A stretch of 6,339 nt of DNA from Candidatus Omnitrophota bacterium (GTDB taxonomy: Bacteria; Omnitrophota; Koll11; Aquiviventales; Aquiviventaceae). The notes under the pieces were generated by a model. That model saw nothing but the letters and a program-made list of their open reading frames with translations, was not told where the DNA came from and searched no databases. Positions 1-4,666 of this stretch are shown one piece after another. A program made the position numbers and the translations under genes. The first letter of the stretch is position 1, and every line of letters starts with the position of its first letter. The stretch is taken from the NCBI GenBank assembly GCA_023247285.1, contig JAHFGU010000095.1, positions 1 through 6,339 on the forward strand, in the 5' to 3' direction.

Positions 1-839
1 TCTTCGCGCGGCGCCGGATGCTGACCGCGCAGGTGCTGTTGACGCAGGACGACCTGGCGCACCGGCAGCGGTTCCGCAACGCCAAGCAGACCCTGCTGAC
101 GCTGTTGCACCGCCGCGTCGTGCCGATCGTCAACGAGAATGACACGGTCTCCGTCGAGGAGATCACCTTCGGCGACAACGACCGGCTGGCCGCGCTCGTC
201 GCCGCGGCGGTGGACGCGCAGCTGCTCGTCATCCTCTCGGATGTCGAAGGCTTTGTCCGCGACGGGCGCGTGGTGGACCGGATCGAGGCGGTCACCCACG
301 ACCTCCGGTCGGCGGTGCGGGACCGCCGGCGCGCGACGACCAAAGGCGGCATGGCCTCCAAACTCGAGGCGGCCCGGATCGTCGGCCACAGCGGCATCCC
401 GCTTATTCTGGCGAACGGCGCCCGGCCTGACGTCCTCGCCGAGGTGCTGGCCGGCAACCCGGTCGGCACGCTGTTCGTGCCGCCGGTGAACCGACTGCGC
501 CCAGCGCAGTGGTGGCTGGCCTTCGCCATGCGCCGGCCCAGGGGCGGGATCATCATCGATGCCGGTGCGGTGCGCGCGGTCGTTGAGAGCCGGCGCAGCT
601 TGCTCGCGACCGGGGTCACCGCGGTGCGCGGGCCGTTTGAGGTCGGCGCGTACGTGGCGGTATGCGATTCCGCCGGACGGGAAATCGCCCGCGGCGTCTG
701 CCGGCTGTCTTCCGATCAGCTTAGCCGGGTGCGCGGGCTGCGCAGCGCGGAGGCTGCCGCGGTGCTGGGTCTTGGGCGCGCGCCGGAAGTGATCCACCGC
801 GATCACCTGGTCGTCACCGGCGAGGTCGGCCATGGGTGA
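1..839 (+). CDS. proB: Glutamate 5-kinase (gamma-glutamyl kinase), 5'-truncated by the window edge
   Basis: ProB phosphorylates L-glutamate with ATP to gamma-glutamyl phosphate, the first step of proline synthesis, in the cytoplasm. The reading frame is open to the window edge. The Met at base 18 is internal, because the following LTAQVLLTQDDL segment matches a point about 115-120 residues into the E. coli protein, so the N-terminal part of the kinase domain is missing here. Visible hallmarks of the amino-acid-kinase domain are VPIVNENDTV, the GDNDRLAALVA substrate loop and a nucleotide-site segment TKGGMASKLEAAR. From about base 540 a C-terminal PUA domain follows (GGIIIDAGA, then EIARGVCRLSSDQL and VIHRDHLVVT), as in full-length bacterial ProB. 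The usual GTGGM of the nucleotide loop reads TKGGM here, while the downstream Lys is kept. Its stop codon lies inside the start of proA. Identity is secure; only the true start is outside the window. Confidence 0.96.
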   Translation, partial: FARRRMLTAQVLLTQDDLAHRQRFRNAKQTLLTLLHRRVVPIVNENDTVSVEEITFGDNDRLAALVAAAVDAQLLVILSDVEGFVRDGRVVDRIEAVTHDLRSAVRDRRRATTKGGMASKLEAARIVGHSGIPLILANGARPDVLAEVLAGNPVGTLFVPPVNRLRPAQWWLAFAMRRPRGGIIIDAGAVRAVVESRRSLLATGVTAVRGPFEVGAYVAVCDSAGREIARGVCRLSSDQLSRVRGLRSAEAAAVLGLGRAPEVIHRDHLVVTGEVGHG

Positions 840-2103
840 GGCCTCGGCGGCCGTGCGGGATCGGATCATCGCGTTGGCGCGCGCCGCGCGCGCGGCCGTG
901 CCCCGGTTGAGCCAGGCCGGCACGGCTGAAAAGCATCGCGCGCTCCAGGCCATGGCGGATCGGCTCCGCGACCAGCGGCAGGAAATCCGCCGCGCCAACG
1001 CGCTTGATGTGCAGGCGGCAGAGTCCGCCGGCCTATCGCCGGCCCTGATCGACCGCCTGGCGCTCACCGATCGCCGCATCGACGAGATGATCGCGTCGGT
1101 CGAGGCGGTGATCGCCCTGCCGGACCCGGTCGGCGAGGTGATCCGCAGCTGGCGGCGGCCCAACGGGCTCGAGATCCGCAAGGTGCGCGTGCCGCTGGGC
1201 GTCATCGGCATCATCTTTGAGTCCCGGCCGAACGTGACCACCGAATGCGCCTCGCTGTGCCTGAAGAGCGGCAATGCGGTGATCCTGCGGGGCGGCGCAG
1301 AAGCCTTCCGGTCGAACCAGGCGCTCGGCGAGGCGCTCGCGGCGGCGTTGCGCGAGAGCGGCCTGCCGGAGGCGGCGGTGAGCGTGGTTCCCGTCGCCGA
1401 GCGTGAGGGCGTCGACGCCCTGCTCCAGCTCGCCGACCTCATCGACGTGCTCATCCCGCGGGGCGGGGAAGGCCTGATCCGAAAGATCGCGGAGACCTCG
1501 CGCATCCCGGTGATCAAGCACGCGAAAGGCGTCTGCCACGTGTACGTGGATGAGGCGGCCGACCTGGCGATGGCGCAGACGATTGCCTTCAACGCCAAGT
1601 GCCAGCGGCCGGCCACGTGCAACGCCATGGAAACGCTGCTGGTGCACGAGCGCGTGGCCCCGGCGTTTCTGCCCCCGATGATCCGGCAGCTGCAGGAGGC
1701 CAAGGTGGAGGTGCGCGGCTGCGAGCGGACGCGGGCGCTGGCGCCGGGGGTCATCCCAGCGACGGAGGAGGATTGGCCGGCCGAGTATCTCGATCTGATC
1801 CTGGCGGTCCGCGTCGTGAGGTCGCTTGAGGAGGCGATCGAGCATATCCGGCGCTACGGCTCGGCGCACTCTGACGCCATCATCACGCGGGACGCGGCGC
1901 GCGCCGAGCAATTCGTGAGCGCCGTGGATTCGGCGGCGGTCTACGTGAACGCCTCCACCCGGTTCACGGACGGGTTTCAGTTCGGGCTCGGGGCCGAGAT
2001 CGGCATCAGCACCGACCGGCTGCATGCGCGCGGGCCGATGGGGCTGGAGGAGCTCACCACGTACAAGTACGTCGTGCACGGCACCGGGCAGATCCGTCAA
2101 TAG
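832..2103 (+). CDS. proA: Gamma-glutamyl phosphate reductase (glutamate-5-semialdehyde dehydrogenase)
   Basis: ProA reduces gamma-glutamyl phosphate with NADPH to glutamate 5-semialdehyde, the second proline step, and is thought to act together with ProB because the intermediate is labile. The product is 423 aa, close to the 417 aa of E. coli. It shows the aldehyde-dehydrogenase fold signatures of this family: PLGVIGIIFESRPNVT around residue 131, CLKSGNAVILRGG, IPRGGEGLIRKI, and the catalytic-cysteine segment QRPATCNAMETLLV with Cys263. A second Cys, Cys257, sits six residues earlier where E. coli has Thr. The C-terminus carries the typical STRFTDGFQFGLGAEIG and ARGPMGLEELTTYKY blocks. The ATG overlaps the proB stop by 8 nt, and a short GAGGT at 822-826 may serve as ribosome binding site, so translation is probably coupled to proB. 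The gene is complete and looks functional. Confidence 0.98.
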   Translation: MGEASAAVRDRIIALARAARAAVPRLSQAGTAEKHRALQAMADRLRDQRQEIRRANALDVQAAESAGLSPALIDRLALTDRRIDEMIASVEAVIALPDPVGEVIRSWRRPNGLEIRKVRVPLGVIGIIFESRPNVTTECASLCLKSGNAVILRGGAEAFRSNQALGEALAAALRESGLPEAAVSVVPVAEREGVDALLQLADLIDVLIPRGGEGLIRKIAETSRIPVIKHAKGVCHVYVDEAADLAMAQTIAFNAKCQRPATCNAMETLLVHERVAPAFLPPMIRQLQEAKVEVRGCERTRALAPGVIPATEEDWPAEYLDLILAVRVVRSLEEAIEHIRRYGSAHSDAIITRDAARAEQFVSAVDSAAVYVNASTRFTDGFQFGLGAEIGISTDRLHARGPMGLEELTTYKYVVHGTGQIRQ

Positions 2104-2132
2104 CGCGATACGAGAAGATGTCCAGGAGTTCG

Positions 2133-2288
2133 ATGCACCACATATGGTGGGGCAGGCCGCCGGGTGACGCGGAGCGGGGACCCCACGCCCGCCCGCACCC
2201 CCGATGCTTCGCTTTGCTTCGCAATGCGAAGCAAAGCGTCGGGGGGAGGACGGACGTGGGGTGCGGAGCGGCAGGACCCGGCGGCTGA
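2133..2288 (+). CDS. Possible 51-codon leader ORF before nadD (uncertain)
   Basis: A small open frame begins with ATG at 2133, preceded at 4 nt by AGGAG (2124-2128), and ends with TGA at 2286-2288, 3 nt before the nadD ATG. The predicted 51-aa peptide starts MHHIWWGRPPGDAERG and has no recognised domain, signal peptide or membrane segment. Most of it is read from the palindromic element at 2156-2285, so its composition (Arg, Gly, Pro, Ala) is imposed by that repeat. nadD itself has no good Shine-Dalgarno sequence, so translation of this frame could couple ribosomes into nadD. Equally, the frame may be a chance opening in GC-rich DNA. There is no sign of a run of one amino acid that would suggest classic attenuation. 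Confidence 0.2.
   Translation: MHHIWWGRPPGDAERGPHARPHPRCFALLRNAKQSVGGRTDVGCGAAGPGG
2156..2285. repeat. 130-bp imperfect palindromic element (MITE- or REP-like) between proA and nadD
   Basis: The ends are a perfect 10-bp inverted repeat, GCCGCCGGGT (2156-2165) and ACCCGGCGGC (2276-2285). Inside lie ACCCCACG (2180-2187) against CGTGGGGT (2255-2262), then CCCCCGA (2198-2204) against TCGGGGG (2239-2245). The centre is a perfect 13-bp stem, CGCTTTGCTTCGC (2210-2222) with GCGAAGCAAAGCG (2226-2238), around an AAT loop. TGCTTCGC occurs twice in the left arm (2205-2212 and 2215-2222), so two alternative pairings with the right arm are possible. A 9-bp direct repeat GCGGAGCGG (2169-2177 and 2263-2271) also lies within it. 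No transposase and no clear target-site duplication next to 2156 or 2285 is seen. It fits a non-autonomous palindromic insertion, but it could also be a single-copy regulatory RNA structure. Genome copy number cannot be judged here. Confidence 0.6.
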
Positions 2289-2291
2289 TCC

Positions 2292-2882
2292 ATGGCTGAA
2301 GTGATACGACTGGGCATTTTCGGCGGGTCGTTCAATCCGATTCATCTCGGCCATCTGCTGCTGGCGGAGACGGCGAGGGATGCGCTGCGATTGGATCGGG
2401 TGCTGTTCATCCCGGCCAACCAGCCGCCGCACAAAACCGCGGCCGAGCTGTTGCCCGGCCAGGTCAGGCTGCAGCTCATCAAGCTGGCGATTCGGGATCA
2501 CCCGGCCTTCGCCGTATCGGAGATCGAGCTGCGGCGTCCCGGGCCTTCCTACTCGATCGATACGGTGCGGCTGATTCGCGCGGAGGTCCCGAGGGCCGAG
2601 CTCGTCCTCTTGGTCGGCGAGGATATGCTGAGCGTGCGCTGGGCGTCGTGGGCCGAGCTCACGCGCCTGTGCACGATCGCGGCCGCGCGGCGCCCGGGGG
2701 TTTCCCGCGCGGCGCGGGCCGGGCGGATCGCATGGCTGCCGATGCCGCCCGTGGACATCGCCTCGTCCGACATCCGCGAGCGGCTGCGGGCAGGGCGGTC
2801 CATCCGGTATCTTGTGCCGGCGCCGGTGGAACGCTATCTCCGGGCGCACCACGCCTACCGGCGCGGAGGGCCGGCCGCATGA
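2292..2882 (+). CDS. nadD: Nicotinate-nucleotide adenylyltransferase
   Basis: NadD transfers AMP from ATP to nicotinate mononucleotide, giving deamido-NAD, the shared late step of de novo and salvage NAD synthesis in the cytoplasm. The 196-aa product has the normal family length. The N-terminal nucleotidyltransferase signature GIFGGSFNPIHLGH covers residues 8-21, with the HxGH set His18 and His21. Further conserved parts are the substrate loop NQPPHK (residues 43-48), the LVGEDML segment, and the C-terminal SSDIR motif (residues 158-162) followed by RAGRSIRYLVPAPVERYL. The ATG at 2292 places the signature at the usual distance from the N-terminus; GTG at 2301 is a possible alternative. Only a weak AGGA (2273-2276) lies upstream, at a poor distance. 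It follows proA after a 188-nt gap containing the palindromic element, and its stop is 13 nt before the next gene. Confidence 0.97.
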   Translation: MAEVIRLGIFGGSFNPIHLGHLLLAETARDALRLDRVLFIPANQPPHKTAAELLPGQVRLQLIKLAIRDHPAFAVSEIELRRPGPSYSIDTVRLIRAEVPRAELVLLVGEDMLSVRWASWAELTRLCTIAAARRPGVSRAARAGRIAWLPMPPVDIASSDIRERLRAGRSIRYLVPAPVERYLRAHHAYRRGGPAA

Positions 2883-2895
2883 GCCCGGCGCGCTG

Positions 2896-3906
2896 ATGGT
2901 GCTGACGCTGCCGATCCTGCTGCTGATGGCCGCGCTGCTGGCCGTATCCGCCTCGCTGTCGGCGTCGGAAGCCGCGGTTCTCTCCATCAACAAGGTGCGG
3001 TTGCGGCACCTCATGGAGCAGGGCCACACGCCCGCGCGCCTGACCTTCGAGCTCTTGACGCACTTGGATCGGCTGATCGGCACGCTGCTCGTCGCGAACA
3101 ACCTCGTGAACGTCGCCATCTCGGCCATCGCTTCCTGGATCTGCATCGGTTTCCTCGGGTCGGAGCGCGGGTTGGCCGTCGCCACCGCCGCCGTCACGAT
3201 CGTGCTGCTGCTGATCTGCGAGGTGACGCCGAAGACCTTCGCCGTGACGCACGCAGAGGCGGTGGCCTTCGCCCTCGTGCGCCCGCTGCGCGGGCTCGTG
3301 GCGGTGCTCGCCCCGGTCGCCGCGTTTTTCAACTGGGCCGGCCGGTGGCTGCTGCGCGCGCTGCGCGTCCCGACCCGGCGCCGCTCGCCGCTGGTGACCG
3401 AGGAAGAAATCAAGGTCATGATCCAGATGGGCCGCGAGGCCGGGGTCCTCGCCGACCAAGAGCTGCGCATGCTGCACCGCATCTTCGAGTTCAGCGATTC
3501 GATCGTCGAGGAGGTGATGGTGCCGCGCAAGCAGATCGTCGGCATCGACCTGACGGCCGAGCCGACCGACGTGCTGGACGTGCTGATCGAGGAAGGCCAT
3601 GCCCGCATCCCGGTCTACGAGGGCACGCTGGACCGGGTGGTCGGCGTCGTGTACGCGCGCGATGTGCTGGCCATGGTCCGGCACGGCGGCTTGTTCGTGC
3701 TGGCCGATCTCATCCGGCCGGTGGCCCGGGTGCGGGCGGATAAGCGGGTGGCCGAGCTGCTCAGCGAGTTCCAGCGGGACAAGACCCAAATTGCGATCGT
3801 CCAGGACGCCAAAGGCAGCACGCTCGGCCTGGTGACGATCGAGGATCTCTTGGAAGAGATTGTGGGCGAAATCCATGAAGATGTGCCGCCATCCCGCGGC
3901 GCCTAG
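2896..3906 (+). CDS. CNNM-domain / paired-CBS membrane protein lacking a CorC/HlyC domain
   Basis: This is a member of the CNNM (DUF21)-CBS family of membrane proteins linked to magnesium and cobalt homeostasis (YtfL/MpfA/CorC-like); the transported ion here is not known. The 336-aa product has an N-terminal CNNM domain: a hydrophobic segment at about residues 2-22, a short amphipathic stretch with ASEAAVLSINKVRLRHLM, further hydrophobic segments near 60-82 and 88-108, and a hydrophobic C-terminal part near 120-150. The family motif around GE-x-x-PK is present as CEVTPK (residues 108-113), with Cys replacing Gly. Two CBS repeats follow, about 204-260 (VEEVMVPRKQIVGID) and 268-322 (ending TIEDLLEEIVGEIHED). 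The protein stops there, without the roughly 80-residue CorC/HlyC domain many relatives carry. The ATG at 2896 is chosen because it places the first membrane segment at the N-terminus; no ATG or GTG lies upstream in frame nearby. There is no Shine-Dalgarno sequence close by, so coupling to nadD is likely. Confidence 0.92.
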   Translation: MVLTLPILLLMAALLAVSASLSASEAAVLSINKVRLRHLMEQGHTPARLTFELLTHLDRLIGTLLVANNLVNVAISAIASWICIGFLGSERGLAVATAAVTIVLLLICEVTPKTFAVTHAEAVAFALVRPLRGLVAVLAPVAAFFNWAGRWLLRALRVPTRRRSPLVTEEEIKVMIQMGREAGVLADQELRMLHRIFEFSDSIVEEVMVPRKQIVGIDLTAEPTDVLDVLIEEGHARIPVYEGTLDRVVGVVYARDVLAMVRHGGLFVLADLIRPVARVRADKRVAELLSEFQRDKTQIAIVQDAKGSTLGLVTIEDLLEEIVGEIHEDVPPSRGA

Positions 3907-3915
3907 CGCGGCGCC

Positions 3916-3945
3916 TTGACAGTCAGGAGGAGGGCGTGCTAGGCT
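3916..3945 (+). promoter_or_regulatory. Predicted sigma-70-type promoter for the DUF5679-rsfS-argS group
   Basis: A perfect -35 box TTGACA (3916-3921) is followed after 18 nt by TAGGCT (3940-3945) as -10 box, preceded by an extended -10 TGC (3937-3939). Transcription would begin near 3951-3953, giving a leader of about 40 nt to the ATG at 3991. The promoter starts 9 nt after the stop of the CNNM gene and sits in the only gap between these two gene groups. The -10 box matches consensus at three of six positions, so its strength is uncertain. Confidence 0.55.
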
Positions 3946-3979
3946 TGTCCCTGCATTCCGGGCACCGATCCCGCAGCAC

Positions 3980-3987
3980 AAGGAGGG
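3980..3987 (+). promoter_or_regulatory. Strong Shine-Dalgarno site of the DUF5679 gene
   Basis: AAGGAGGG lies 3 nt before the ATG at 3991 and is the best ribosome binding site in the window. It decides the start of this very short gene and supports it being a real, well-translated ORF. Confidence 0.75.
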
Positions 3988-3990
3988 CTG

Positions 3991-4131
3991 ATGGAGGCGT
4001 ATTGCGTGAAGTGCAAGGCGAAGCGGGAAATGAAGGACGCCAAGCAGGTCAAGATGAAGAACGGCCGCTCGGCGATGAAAGGCAAGTGTCCGACCTGTGG
4101 GACTGGGCTGTACCGGATTATGAGTTCGTAA
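3991..4131 (+). CDS. Small zinc-ribbon protein of the DUF5679 type (46 aa)
   Basis: This 46-codon gene begins MEAYCVKCKAKREMKDAKQV and ends YRIMSS. It has two CxxC pairs, Cys5/Cys8 and Cys33/Cys36, spaced as a zinc ribbon, with a Lys-rich middle (KMKNGRSAMKGKCPTCG). Sequence and length agree with the DUF5679 family of tiny proteins found in several bacterial phyla. The molecular function of that family is not established; the basic zinc-binding fold suggests contact with nucleic acid or ribosomes, but this is inference. Support for its reality is strong: a canonical promoter upstream, AAGGAGGG in the right position, and an intact motif pattern. The frame differs from a longer overlapping open frame (GTG 3936 to 4208), which has no family features. 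It is followed after 61 nt by rsfS and may be cotranscribed with it. Confidence 0.9.
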   Translation: MEAYCVKCKAKREMKDAKQVKMKNGRSAMKGKCPTCGTGLYRIMSS

Positions 4132-4192
4132 GCTTGCCGCGTTCGCCCGTCTGGCACGGCCCTCATGCGCGCCGCTCGTCCTGCCTGCCAGC

Positions 4193-4609
4193 ATGCCCGG
4201 GCCGGTGACCCTTCCTCCACCAGGGCGGCGGATCGACAGCGAAGGTAAGGCGCTGCTGGTGGCGCGCGCCATCATCGAGAAGCAGGCCGAGGGCGTCGTG
4301 GTGATGAACGTCCGCGCCCTCTCGTCCGTGACCGATTTTTTCGTGCTCTGCACCGCCGGCAGCCCGCCCCATCTGCGCGCGCTGCGGGAGCAGGTGGAGG
4401 CGACGCTGGCCGCGGTTGGCGAGTCGGTCTGGCACATCGAGGACGCCGCTGCGCCTGCCCCCGGCCAGACGCCGGCCCCTCAGTGGGTGCTCGTGGACTG
4501 CGGCGATGTCGTCGTGCATCTGCTCGACCAGCCGGCCAGGTCATTCTATCGGCTTGAGGACTTGTGGGCGGATGCGCCGCGGGTTCCGGTGCCTCCCGAG
4601 GCGGCGTAG
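4193..4609 (+). CDS. rsfS: Ribosomal silencing factor RsfS (Iojap/YbeB family)
   Basis: RsfS binds ribosomal protein uL14 on the large subunit and blocks joining with the small subunit, which slows translation when nutrients run out. The 138-aa product contains the whole RsfS domain, about residues 16-125: KALLVARAIIEKQAEGVVVMN is visible in part as VARAIIEKQAEGVVV, then SVTDFFVLCTAGSPPHLRAL, a central HIEDAAAP region, WVLVDCGDVVVHLLD (Asp105, His109) and RSFYRLEDLWADAP near the end. The region between the two halves is rich in Pro and Ala and slightly longer than in compact relatives. The start is uncertain: ATG 4193 has no clear Shine-Dalgarno sequence and the first dozen residues (MPGPVTLPPPGRR) are not conserved; GTG 4205 is an alternative. 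Pairing of rsfS with nadD is common; here the CNNM and DUF5679 genes are inserted between them. Confidence 0.96.
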   Translation: MPGPVTLPPPGRRIDSEGKALLVARAIIEKQAEGVVVMNVRALSSVTDFFVLCTAGSPPHLRALREQVEATLAAVGESVWHIEDAAAPAPGQTPAPQWVLVDCGDVVVHLLDQPARSFYRLEDLWADAPRVPVPPEAA

Positions 4610-4620
4610 CCGCTCACCCT

Positions 4621-4650
4621 GCGCGGCGTCCGGCGGTCCGGGGCGCCGCA
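4621..4650 (+). other. GC-rich hairpin just upstream of argS
   Basis: GCGGCG (4623-4628) pairs with CGCCGC (4644-4649), and inside it CCGG (4630-4633) pairs with CCGG (4638-4641), leaving a CGGT loop and a small internal asymmetry (T4629 against GG 4642-4643). The hairpin ends 17 nt before the argS ATG. There is no T-run after it, so it is not a standard intrinsic terminator. It could affect argS translation or be a chance structure in GC-rich DNA. Confidence 0.3.
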
Positions 4651-4666
4651 ACCACGCACTCCTGCC

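Noticed and set aside
1033..2100. Minus-strand open frame of 355 codons opposite proA.
   Set aside because: It mirrors proA almost exactly, is rich in His, Arg, Asp and Leu, and has no motif or plausible ribosome binding site.
2180..2262. Intrinsic transcription terminator after proA.
   Set aside because: The stem is strong but it is followed by a G-rich stretch, not a T-run, on the plus strand, and no T-run follows it on the minus strand either.
2169..2271. GCGGAGCGG direct repeats as a target-site duplication of an inserted element.
   Set aside because: They lie inside the 10-bp terminal inverted repeats, so they cannot be the flanking duplication of the whole 130-bp unit; they would only fit a smaller inner element, and the motif is simple enough to recur by chance.
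2812..2895. Upstream TTG extension of the CNNM protein into nadD.
   Set aside because: The extra 28 residues are polar and Arg-rich, overlap nadD in another frame and would sit in front of the first membrane segment; ATG 2896 gives the expected N-terminus.
2097..3608. Minus-strand open frame of 503 codons opposite nadD and the CNNM gene.
   Set aside because: Its sequence is a composition-driven shadow with Ser and Arg runs and no family features, and it crosses the palindromic element.
3936..4208. GTG-started 90-codon frame preceded by AGGAGGAGG.
   Set aside because: The purine run lies in the spacer of the predicted promoter and would not be on its transcript. The frame overlaps the DUF5679 gene, whose Cys pattern and Shine-Dalgarno sequence are far better support.
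2659..4437. Very long open frame on the minus strand (592 codons) across nadD, the CNNM gene and rsfS.
   Set aside because: It lies opposite several firmly identified genes, is rich in Arg, Gly, His and Ala, and has no recognisable domain. Long antisense frames are expected in GC-rich DNA with strong third-position GC.
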